A stretch of DNA of 64,000 nt from Monocercomonoides exilis (lineage: Eukaryota; Preaxostyla; Oxymonadida; Polymastigidae): the NCBI GenBank assembly GCA_001643675.2, contig LSRY02000001.1, positions 1,049,501 to 1,113,500 of the forward strand. The letters run 5' to 3'. Positions 23,065 to 33,977 of the stretch are shown piece after piece. The notes beneath the pieces are model-generated. The model saw only the letters and a program-made list of their open reading frames with translations. It ran no database searches and was not told where the DNA came from. The first letter of the stretch is position 1. Every line of letters begins with the position of its first letter. The position numbers and the translations under genes were made by a program.

Positions 23065-26000
23065 CAACGAAGCGAACGCAGATGCAGAAGAGGATGCAGA
23101 AGAAGAAGAAGAGCCGTTTGACTTGAAAGCAGAAGTACAGAAGATGATCGAAGAAGCCAAAGAGAAAGCGTCTGAGAAGCACCGACGGTCTGAAGAAGTG
23201 GCCTCTACCATCATTTCTGCCTTTGCCGAGTGGCGTGTGCCTGTGCGGAGTGTGCCTGCCTCGCGGATGGCGCCTGTTGTCGAGGGATACATCAGAGCTG
23301 CCCTCCGCACCCACCTCAGCCCTTCTGAAGCAATGGAGGCAGATGCACCTGTGACACGCTCCCGCTTCTGGACGCTTCCTGGATCGCATCCGAAAGACGG
23401 GGCGAGGCAGAGCCTGCTGCTTCATGCGTATTCTGTTCCCCCGCCGATGGCTGTGCACTTCCTGGCGACACAAACACGGCAGTTGTCGCATCTCTTCAGC
23501 GGGGCGTGTCCTGTGTGTGCAGCAGAGAATCCAGATGCGCCGCCTCCTGCTCCGCTCATCCCGTCTGCCCTAACGATGCCCGATTCTCTTCCGTTCTGTG
23601 CGCTTCTGCCGTCGTCTGTGGCGTTGCCAGAAGAAGAAGGAGAGGAGGAGGAATTAGCTGATGCACAGTTGACTGTTGAGAGGAAGAAGAGGAAACTGGG
23701 ACAGATCTGCAAGCACCTCGGAATGGAGTTCTGCGGACGCTCTTCCATTCCAAAAGTCGGCGGGTTTATCGATCCACCAGAGTCAACATCTATCAACCCA
23801 GCACAGTTTGCTTCATCTAAGCAGGCTGCTTCATCGTCTTCTTCTGTTTATTCTTCTCTTCTATCTGGTCAATCTACACAGCAATCACCAATTACTTCTT
23901 CTTCATTCACTTCACAATCATCCAAAGACAAATTCGATCCTCTTCTCGAAGCCTCATCCTTGCCATGCTTTGCGTGTGTAGGGCACACGATGTTTGTGCT
24001 GTGTTCACACGGCCATCGCTCCGAGTTCCTTTCTCACCCTGCTCGATTTGTTCTCCCTTCAATGCTTCCCTCTGCCTCATCCACACAGCCAGACGCTGAG
24101 CTAATCAGAAAGACCACAACCGCTCTTTCATCTGGACAGTTGTCAAATTCTTCATTCTCCCCTTCGTCTTCTCCGTTTGTGCCTCGTCTTCCATTGGGTA
24201 CATCCCCAACGTTAGCTCCTCGAATAGCTGTGTTGGGTGCTCCATTGGCAGGCAAGACAACAATAGCGAGCGGACTGTCACTTGCCCTGCACACACCCCG
24301 TGTCACCATCACAGACGCTGTGTCTGCTGCAGTCAACAGCTCCATCCGTGTGTCCTCATCCACATCCATCTCTCGGAGGGTGAATGCGTGTCTTGCCATG
24401 GGCCAGTCGCTGGACGATGAGCTTCTGGTGGACTGTCTGCAGCACTACCTCTCAAAGGCACACTTTGCTCATCATGGATGGATACTCGATGGATTCCCCA
24501 CAACTGTCACGCAGGCAAGGCTGATGGAAGGGAAGAGGTTGTTGCCGGAGTGTGTGATGTTTGTGGATGTGACGTTTGAGGAGGCCAAGAAGAGGCTGAA
24601 GAGAGACAGAGAACAGAAAAGAAGAAATCTCTTTGAAGAGATGCGGATGCAGCAGAAGCAACTGCAACAACAACAGAAAAGAAGCAGACCAAAACCTGCT
24701 TTGACAGCTGGAAGTGCAAATAACAAAGGAATGGGCAGAGGCAAAGCACAACCAACAGAAGATGAGCTGCGAGGCAAGCTGGCTGCAAAACGAGAGCTTG
24801 TGCAACCACGTGAAGAGCAGATTGAGTCTCTCCCTCTTTTGGACGATGCGATGCTGGAGATGTCATTCAACACACACAACATCCACCACGCTGGTCTTGT
24901 GCACTTCTTCCGCACAGCGCGGTGGGACGGCAGTGCGCAGATCAACGTGGTGCAGCTGGCGAGAGAAGAGGAAGACACGCCCCTTGTCGCAGGGAGAGAG
25001 CACAGCAAGTGGCGCCAGCTGACAAAGGCCATTGCGACTGCCCGGCGCTCCTGCCGCTGCATGGCCTCGTTTGCTGCGTGTGTCGCGCTGAGAAGGCCGG
25101 CGAGGGTGAGAGGGGTGCCTCTGCTGCCAGACTTCGTGTCCACACGCACCAGCCAGCTGCTGTCGTACTGCCCAGTCGAGCTGGTTGATAGGAATGTTCT
25201 GCTCAATTGTGCTGATGCTGCCTCGGTGAATTCTCGTTTTGCGCTGTTTTTGTCGGGAAAAGTGTATTCACTTGCTTCGAAGAGAAATGTTGCGGCGTTT
25301 GAGGCAGATCCAAAAAGATATATAACGGCCACGCTGCCAAGCAATCTTCCCTTCCGCTGGCAGCAGGCAGAGCTAAGAGCAGGGCAGAAGCTGAAGGACG
25401 TGTCGTCGAAAGTGGCGTGTGGTGGGTTCTGTTGCGTTACTTTGCATGAGTTCTATGAAGCAGAGAAGAACAAAAAGACACTTGGCTCAAGTGATGGCTA
25501 TGCTAAAAACAGTCAGAATGGAGAAGCCAACTCGCAGGACAAAGAGAACGGGCTTGTGAGAGGGCGGCCTGAATATGGTGCGATGTATGGCGGGCAGCTG
25601 TTCTACTTTGCGTCGGCTGAGCAGATGCAGAAGTTCCTCAGAAAGCCCTGGGTGTATTCACAGACACAGCTGCCGAAGAGACTGCCTCCACCAGACATGC
25701 CTATCAAGCTGGAGGATCTATCGCCACATGGGTATCTTGAACAGACACTGGGGAAATCGGTTTGATTCTAATTAATTTTTTTAATTTATTAACTTAAAAT
25801 TCTTTTATTTATTTGTAACTTTTTATTTAGATTATTGATGCACTGATTAAAGTCAGCGAACTTCGACCACTTATTCCTTATCGTAATCCAGTTGAAAGTG
25901 CTTTGCTGTACTGTGCATTACACGTCAAAGGTTTGTTTTTAAAAAAGAATTTATATTTGATTAATAATTATATTTTTTTTTCCATTCATATTTCAGCGAA

Positions 26001-26169
26001 TAATCCAAATGCTTCTCGTGCAGCAAAAGAAGAAGCACAAAAGCAGTTTAAAGAATTTGAACAATATGCAACGTTATTGGACCAAATTGTTGAGCACGGG
26101 CAAGGTGAGGGAAGAGGAGAAATGTTCGATAAATTGGCTGTTGATGATCTGAAAAGATTCAAAGAATGA
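14496..26169 (+). CDS. AK9: Giant adenylate kinase 9 (AK9)-like protein with four kinase modules
   Basis: Exons 14496..14564, 14616..14649, 14718..14917, 14986..about 22398, about 22433..25759, 25831..25930 and 25997..26169 give about 3,771 residues (human AK9 about 1,900). Four nucleoside-monophosphate-kinase modules are visible as P-loop plus substrate motif pairs: GPSLSGKT/GYVLDGLPTT (about 60/135), GPPLSGKS/GWVLDGFPAT (about 1990/2227), GSHGAGKT/GFVLDGYPTT (about 2510/2680) and GAPLAGKT/GWILDGFPTT (about 3171/3255). HFCPV or YCPV modules near 1793, 2447 and 3484 match the YHS-like repeats of AK9. Long Glu/Lys, Ser and Ala-Ser tracts separate them. The end (ALIKVSELRPLIPYRNPVESALLY, joined over introns) matches the AK9 C-terminus. 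Family role: nucleotide phosphotransfer, often axonemal. At about 22399 the frame shifts inside module 3; a 34-nt intron would restore it but looks unlike the other introns, so an indel is equally possible. Confidence 0.88.
17917..17994 (+). repeat. Hexanucleotide tandem repeat in AK9 coding sequence
   Basis: Thirteen tandem hexamers, ten GCTTCT followed by three GCCTCT, encode an (Ala-Ser) run within the low-complexity linker between modules 1 and 2 of the AK9-like protein. The unit is in frame, so length changes would add or remove Ala-Ser pairs without a frameshift. Confidence 0.95.
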
Positions 26170-26390
26170 AAATAATCCTTTCCTTTCATCTTCATATTTC
26201 ATATGCTATTTTTTTCATCCACTTCCTCTTTTATTGTATCATTTCATCTCATTCAAAATTTTTCTCTTTAATTGTGTTATTTATGTTTATTTTTTTATTT
26301 GATGATCATTTAGATCGACCCACATTATTGTAATTATTTGTTTCTTTTCCTCCTGCTGCTTGAACCAATCACCCTTGTAATTTATCAAGC
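26170..26390. promoter_or_regulatory. Intergenic region between AK9 and activase genes
   Basis: 221 bp of pyrimidine-rich, AT-rich plus-strand sequence between two genes on the same strand. It presumably holds the AK9 3' end and the activase promoter. No motif is claimed. Confidence 0.4.
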
Positions 26391-29300
26391 ATGGATCAAA
26401 AGAAACGTCTTGCAATTGGAGTTGATGTCGGATCGACAACAGTGAAAATTGTCTGCTTAGATGAAAATAACAATCTTATCTTTTCTAGGTACGAGAGACA
26501 TCTTGCAGATATTAAGACAGCAGTTCGGAAACTTTTTGAAGAGACAAATTCAGAGATTTTCTATTTTGATGATTCCGACTCGAAAGGTTTCATTTATTGA
26601 ATACAATTTACTTTTTATAATTCTTTGCGTGTGTTTTTTTAGAGAAAAAATATTTCGATGAAATTTCTATTGGAATATCTGGAAGTGGTGGAATGGGACT
26701 TGCAAACGCTCTAAAGTTACCGTTTACACAAGAGGTATGAAAAAAAATTAGATAATAAATCTCGTTAAAGTTTCTTGATAAAAAATAACATTTGCAAAAT
26801 CTTAAAGGTTTTGGCTTGCACAAAAGCTATAAAGACATTTTTAGGGCAAGTTGATGTTGCAATTGAACTTGGAGGAGAAGATGGAAAAATCACATATTTT
26901 GGGCAGCACGGAGAAACCGAGCAAAGAATGAACGGGTTATGCGCTGGAGGAACAGGTTCATTCATTGATCAGATGGTATCCGTTCTTCGTCTTGAAGAGG
27001 AAGGCGGAGCTTTAAAGCTTAATGAACTTGCATCAAAGCATAAGACGATTTATCCAATTGCATCTCGGTGTGGTGTCTTTGCCAAAACAGATATTCAAGC
27101 ATTATTGAATGATGGAGCTTCGAAAGAAGATATTTCAGCATCTGTGTTACATGCAGTTGTGATGCAAACAATCACAGGGTTGGCTTGTGGAAGAGCCATC
27201 AAAGGCAAAGTTGCTTATCTTGGTGGTCCACTCACTTTCCTTTCTGAATTGCGAGAGAGGTTTTCAGATGCACTCAATCTCGACAGAGAAAAAGACGTTG
27301 TTTTTCCCAAAAATTCTTTGTTCTTTGTTGCAATGGGTGCTGCTATTACTGCGCGTGAGGCAGCAGAGGAACAGAAACAGGACATGTTCCGCGAAGTATC
27401 AAGTGAAGCTAAACAGACAGACAAAGACATGACTCCAAAAGAGCCTGTCATTCCAATAGTTAATGAGGAACAAAAAGCATGCGATTGTTCATGCTCATCA
27501 TCATCTGATTCCAAATGCTCATGTTCAGCTTCGTCTTCATCTGCATCATCATCTGAAGCACCTCTTTTAACTCCCTTCGAACACATCCAAAAATGGTCTC
27601 ATTTGTATCAGTGCATCACACAATCACTTGAAATTCCCTCTGAAAATCCACGTCTGCCTCCTCTTTTTGCTGACGAATCAGAATACAAGGCATTCACAGA
27701 GAGACACAGCAGATGCAAAGCAGCGAGGATGTCTTTGGAAGATTATCTGAAGAAGAATGCATCAGTTGTGAGGGTTGTGGATGAGCATTCAGAACAGTCG
27801 GAATCAAAGAAAAGTGAAGACAAAAAGGAAGAAGAAGGAGAAAAAGCAAAAGAAAAAGAAAAAGAAAGCATCACTCCAGTCGCACCTGTGTATGTGGGGA
27901 TAGATGTTGGGTCAACCACCACAAAAGTGGTTGTGATTGGCAGAGAAGCGCAGATTCTGTGGAATGACTACGGCAGCAACAAAGGGATGCCTCTTCAGTC
28001 GTGTATGCGATCCATCAGCAGACTGTATGAATCACTCAAACAGGCTGAGGAGAATGTGAAGGCGGAAATGGAACAGAAAGCTCAAAAAGAAGATAAGCAA
28101 AAAGAAGGATCCAATGATGATGATTCAAAATATCCAAAATTCCTGATATGCTCCTCGGGTGTGACGGGATATGGAGAAGCACTCGTGAGAACAGCACTGC
28201 GAGTTGATGAAGGCGAAGTCGAAACAGTCGCACATTTTCGAGCAGCGAGGCATTTCGTACCGCGTGTGGACTTTCTACTGGACATTGGTGGGCAGGACAT
28301 GAAGTGCCTGTTCATTGAGGACGGGATGATCGACCGGATTGTGCTGAACGAGGCATGTTCATCTGGTTGTGGCTCTTTTCTGGAGAACTTCGCAACTTCG
28401 ATGGGAGTGACTGTTGCGCAGTTCGCGAAGATGGGGCTGGAGTCGCGCACACCTGTGGACTTGGGCTCAAGATGCACAGTGTTTATGAACAGCCGGGTGA
28501 AGCAGGTGCAGAAGGAGGGAGCCACACTCACCGACATCTCAGCAGGGCTTGCTCTGTCGATTGTGAAGAACGCGCTGTTCAAAGTGGTGCGTATCAAGAA
28601 CACATCTGAATTGGGAGCGAATGTGGTGGTACAAGGGGGCACTTTCTTCAATGATGCTGTCCTCAGATCGTTTGAGATTGTAATTGGGAGGAATGTGGTG
28701 AGGCCAGACATCGCTGGGCTTATGGGCGCGTTTGGCATGGCGCTGATTGCACGAGATAATCACAATGCAAGAATGATGAAAGGGGAAGGAGTGGATATTG
28801 CTTCTTCTTCTTCTTCTTCTTCTAACATTGTTTCTCCTCAGCTCTTCAGCTCAACTCTTCTCCCTTCTCATCTTCTCTCCTCGTTCTCCTCCACTGTCAC
28901 CACACAGCGCTGTGGTGGGTGTCTGAACAACTGTCTCCTCACCATCAACCACTTCTCTGATGGCAGACAGCATGTGTCAGGAAACAGATGCGAAAGGGGA
29001 GCAGAGCGGGCAAAGGGAACAGAAGATAAGCAGCAGCAAAAGGGAACAGAGAAAAAAAGTGAAGGAGAAAGGGTGGGTGATGATGTGCGTGTGTCTGACA
29101 TTCCCAATCTGCACCAGTACAAGAACAAGCGCCTTTTCTCACACTACATCCCCCTCCCGCCAAACAAAGCGACGCGAGGTGTGATGGGCATCCCGCGTGT
29201 GCTGAACATGTTTGACGAGTTTCCCTTCTGGTTCACTCTTCTGACAGACCTGGGCGTGCGTGTGGTGGTCAGCGGGGTTTCATCGCCTGCTCTGTACAAA

Positions 29301-32300
29301 TCAGGTGCAGACAGCATCCCCTCGGACACAATGTGCTACCCAGCCAAGCTCATCCACGGCCATGTGCTCGATCTGATCAACAGACACCGCTGCAAACGCA
29401 TCTTCTACCCGTCGGTGCTGTTCACCCGCGCAACCGACAAGGAGTCCACGAATATCTCGCACTGCCCCATCGTTGGGACATATCCTGAAATTATGCAGAA
29501 GAATCTTGACTTGCCTGAAGGAGTTATGTGCCTCTCGCCATTTCTGCCTTTATTCTCAGAGGAAGACATGATTGACAGATTCATGGAGCATGTGGTACCT
29601 GTGCTTAATACACCTTATCCTTCTGTAGCATCATCATCAACTTCTTCTTCTGCTTCTTCTTCTTCAATTTCTTCTCTTCCACTCCCGCCCCCAGTGACCC
29701 GCAGTGAAGTTAAGAAAGCCCTCGCCCATGCCTACGAAGAGTGGGACCGCTTCCGTCAGGACATGATCCTCGAAGGCGCTCGTGCCCTCTCCTTTGTGGA
29801 AGAGCACCCTTCAATCCACGCTGTCGTGTTAGCAGGGCGCCCGTATCATGTCGACCCTGAGGTGTCACACGGAATGGCTGAGCTGTTCACTTCACTTGGG
29901 TGTGCTGTCTTGACTGAAGATTCCGTGGCACCGCTGGGGCAGACAACACTGCAAAGGCCGATGAGAGTGTTAGACCCAGTCTTCTTCCACACACGTCTTT
30001 ATCACTCTGCCTCGTTTGTTGCGAAGCACCCGAACAGACGCATCCATCTGGTGCAGATGGTGTCGTTTGGGTGTGGGCAGGACGCAATCACAACTGATCA
30101 AGTGAGTGAGATTATGCTGGCGTATGGGAAGCCTTATACGCAGATCAAAATAGATGAGATTTCGAACTTGGGGGCAGCAAGGATAAGGGTGAGGTCGCTG
30201 CTGGCTGCGGTGAATGAGAGGGAGATGATGGATGCGAAGAACAAGAAGGAGCAGGAGAAAGGGATGGAGAAGATGGGGAAGATAGAAGGAGGAAGTAAAG
30301 AATCCACAACTTCAGAGAATAAAACAGAAGCAAATAAAGACAAAACAAAGAAGACAGAAAAGAAAGAGAAGAAAGACAAAAGAGACAAAAAAGAAACCTC
30401 TTCAATCATCTCATCTCTGATGGCAGCACCAGCAGCCCCGCCTGATCAATTAGCAGCTCCCACATTTCCGAAGAGTCTGTTTGAGACACCAGCTCCATTC
30501 ACTGTTGAGTCAACATTTCCAGATGAACTTGTTTTAATGGAGGAATGCTACAACATGCAGCGGTATCTGAACAAGGACGGGAGTAAAAGAAAGCTCACGA
30601 AGGAAGAGGAGAAGAAGGAGAAGAAGCTGAAGGAGGAGGAAGAGGAGGAGAAAAAGAGAGTGAGGAAAGTGGTGGAGAATGCAGAGAAAGAGGAAAAGAA
30701 GGCGTTTGAGGAACTTGCGAAGCAGAAGGAGAAGATTAGGAAAGATGCAATTGCACAAAAGAAAGAAGAAGGAAAGGGGAAGAACGAAAAGAAGAGTGAA
30801 AATGCAAAGACAGAAAATATTTCTGCTTCTGCTTCATCATCGTCATCGTCATCATCTTCTTCTTCTTCAACAGAATCAGCTTCAACAACTGAACAATCTG
30901 TTGATGGTAATGCTAAAGTGTTCACATTCAAAGGATTTGAATGGCTGAAACGTCCAATTGAGACACAAACAACTTCTTCTTCACCTTCAGATCCTTCCAC
31001 GTTTATCATCACTCCATATGTAGCTTCACCCTCATCCTCTCTTTCTCCTTCTTCTTCATCTGAATCTCTTTCTCTCTCTCTTTCTCTTCCCCTCAGCAGC
31101 GACATCGAATCTCTCGACAGCTGCACCGCAGATCGCTGCAAAGCCTGTTTTGCAAACGAAACCTGCCCCTCATTCATCCCTGACCCCAACACTCCCACCC
31201 CCACCCCTTCCCCTTCTGCCTCACCCTCTGGACTTACCCCTGCCCAGCTACAGAAGCGAAAGAATGCGCTCAAAAGGAAAGATCCCCGCTCGCAGCATCT
31301 TGGACCGTATGGCTACCCACACAGCGGCTCTGAGCTGTTTGTGACTCCACTCTACACAAAAGCGATGATGCAGCACCACACTTTGCTCTGCCCAACAATG
31401 TCGCCTTATTCGAACCCGTTCATTGTCACTGTGCTGAGAAGGAGAGGCCACGTCACGTTCATTCCAGAGGCCACACCTCCTTCTTGGCTGCCTGCAGGCA
31501 ATAGAGAAGTGCTCTGCAGATACACTGTGCCTGTCGGCTCCCCAGCAGATGTCTATGAAACATCTCTTTCTCTGCTCCACAACGACCTCTGCATCCCTGC
31601 TCATCTCTTCCTGGGTGTGTTTCTGCATGCCCTGTTTGCACCCAACCACCCGCGCATCTTCGACCCTTCACGAGCTGTTCTGATGCTCACTCAGACAGGC
31701 TCTGCCTGCCGCGCCCCGAACTATCTCTCGTGTCTGAGGCGGGCATTGAGGGACATGGGTTACCCTCGCATTCCAGTTGTGCCATTAACAACAGTTGACA
31801 AGTTTGACGGACACCACCCAGCACTGGAGATGTCTGTGGGGATATACAGAGACGCGGCTTTTGTGTTTGTGATGGGCGATCTGCTGCAGCGGCTGCTGCT
31901 TAGAACACGTCCGTATGAGGCAGAGAAGGACTCAGCGAACAAGCTGTGTGTGGAGATGATGGAGAAAGGGAGAACATGGCTGGCGAAGGAGACGTCGTTC
32001 AGTTCCTTCACAAAGTGGGCGAAGGAAGCAATCACCCGCTTTGAGCAGTTGCCATTGCTGGATGTGCCGAGAAAGCCGAGGGTGGGCATTGTGGGTGAGA
32101 TTGGGGTGCAGCTGAGGCCTTCTCTTAACAACTATCTGATCGACCAGCTGGAGATGAGCGGGGCAGAGGCGGTGTGCTTGGGAATGATCGACTTTGTGGG
32201 GTATTGTGCAATGGACGAGGTGTCTTTGCACAAGCTGCTGAGAAAAGCGCTTCCGAAGCAGCTGGTCTCGAAGTTTGCGCTGTGGTATATTTCTTCGCTT

Positions 32301-33641
32301 CTGGAGCCGATTCGGGAGATGCTGCACAAGTCGAAGAGATTTGACCATTTTTCAAAAGCAGAAGAGCTGGTTGATCTTGTGTCACCTCATTGCTCCCCGT
32401 TGATGGTGTGGGGCGAAGGATGGCTGCTGGTGGCAGAGATGGTGGAGATGATCACAATGATGGACTGTCCGAACATTCTTGTCCTGCAGCCGTGGGGCTG
32501 TTTGCCCAATCACATCACAGGGAGAGGGTTCATCAAGTATCTGAGGGGCAGATATCCGGGTGTGAATATTGTGCCGATTGATTTCGACACCTCGGCATCG
32601 GAAGTGAATCAGGCAAACAGAATCACGCTGATGCTATCGGTGGCAAAGGATGCGCTGAAGAAGAAGAGGAAGATGGAGAAAGAGAAAGAAGGGGAAAAAG
32701 ATGGAATGGAGAAGAAAAAAGATGTTGAACAATCTGAAGCTTCTTCTTCTTCCTCCTGCTCCTCTTCTTCTTCCTCTTCAAATGATCAAATTTCAATCAA
32801 TAAAGAACCAAAAGTTTCATCAGAAAAGAGTGAGATTGAGTATGAGAACAGACTGACAGACAAAGAGTGGGAGGCAGAAGTGCAAAGGAAGATATCAGCA
32901 GACAAGACACCAGATGAGGAATATGCAGATGATGGCAGATGTGCTTTTGGATTGAATGCTCCTGCTTCAACAGATTCTTCTTCTTGTTCTTCTTCAACTT
33001 CTTCTTCTTCTTCTAGTCAATCATCATCATCTCCTATTGAATCAACCACACAAGAATCATCGAAACCAGAAAAAGAAGAAAAAGAAGGAGAAGAAGAAGA
33101 TAAAGAAGAAGCAACATCTTCTTCCAAATTGAATGAAGAGGCATCGCCATTGATGGGGTCACAAATGCCTTCTCCTTCGCCTGTCTCTTCTGCCTCACCC
33201 ACTTCAGCATCATCATCAATGAGTGAGCATCAGATGGAAAAGGAGAGAAGAAAAGAAGAGGAGGAGAAAGAGGAGAAAGAGAAAGCTGAAGAGAAAGAAG
33301 AAAAGGAAGATAAGAAAGAGGAGGGAAATGAAGAGAAACAAGAACAAGAGAAAGAAAAAGAAAAAGAAAATGAGAAAAAAGCAGAAGCAGTGTCTGTCGA
33401 GCAGATACTTCCAATCAGCGATAAAGATAGAACTGAAAGTTCTCAAATATCAATTACTCCAACAGCAAGTGAAAACAATGAGAATGGAGAAGAAATGGGA
33501 AAGGGCAATGAAATTCAGCCAGAAGAAGAAGCAAAGAAAGATAATCAGATTGAGGCAAAGGAGGAAGAAAAATCTGAAGTTGGTGAAGAAGAGGAAAAAA
33601 GAGAGTCGATGGTTTCGTCTCCTCGCTCTGAAACGGATTAG
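26391..33641 (+). CDS. 2-hydroxyacyl-CoA dehydratase activase, giant multidomain form (BadF/HgdC-type)
   Basis: Exons 26391..26586, 26643..26734 and 26808..33641 give 2,373 residues. Domains in order: ASKHA/BcrAD_BadFG ATPase 1 (GVDVGSTTVKIV, ACTKAIKTFLGQVDVAIELG, CAGGTGSFIDQ at about 137); Cys/Ser-rich linker; ATPase 2 (GIDVGSTTTKVVVI at about 460, DIGGQDMKCL, NEACSSGCGSFLENF at about 611); RCGGCLNNC cluster (about 797); DUF2229 region (VLNMFDEFPFWFTLL, about 886-1060); AGRPYHVDPE and FGCGQDAITTDQ (about 1106-1190); C-terminal region ending VLQPWGCLPNHITGRG (about 1990). This is the order of bacterial multidomain activase proteins, usually about 1,400 residues; Ser- and Glu/Lys-rich insertions add most of the extra length. 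The activator uses ATP and a [4Fe-4S] cluster to inject an electron into a dehydratase. Two introns inside ATPase 1 show it is a resident eukaryotic gene. The substrate is unknown and no partner dehydratase lies in the window. Confidence 0.9.
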
Positions 33642-33977
33642 CCTTCTTTATTGCCTCTTCTTCTATTTCTTCTTTCAAGGGTTTTCAGTGCAACTCTTTA
33701 TGATTTTAAAAACTGAGTAAATTATTATAATTCATCCTCCAGCGCCTCATTTCACTCATTTTTATAAATGATTATAGTTAATTATTGATTTTTTTATTAT
33801 TATTTAATGCTTACACCTCACATTTTTGATAGTTATCATAACTATGTATATTGGAATTAATTCATTTCAATATGAAAATTACACATGGTTTGTTAATTTT
33901 TTGTTTTAATTTTTCATAACAGGCATATTTTGTTATGGTTAGACTTCAAATCTTTATTGTATTTTTCTTCCAATTAA
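33642..33977. other. Intergenic, activase 3' flank / CCDC61 5' flank
   Basis: AT-rich sequence between two plus-strand genes. I see no exon or RNA gene. Confidence 0.5.

Noticed and set aside
15052-25765. Two separate adenylate kinase genes meeting at 22400
   Set aside because: The break falls inside one kinase module: P-loop before, substrate motif after, and the second frame begins with TTG, not ATG.
27460-27560. Cys/Ser-rich linker of the activase as an extra iron-sulfur site
   Set aside because: The CDCSCSSSS and KCSCSASSS spacing matches no known cluster motif and sits in a low-complexity Ser tract.
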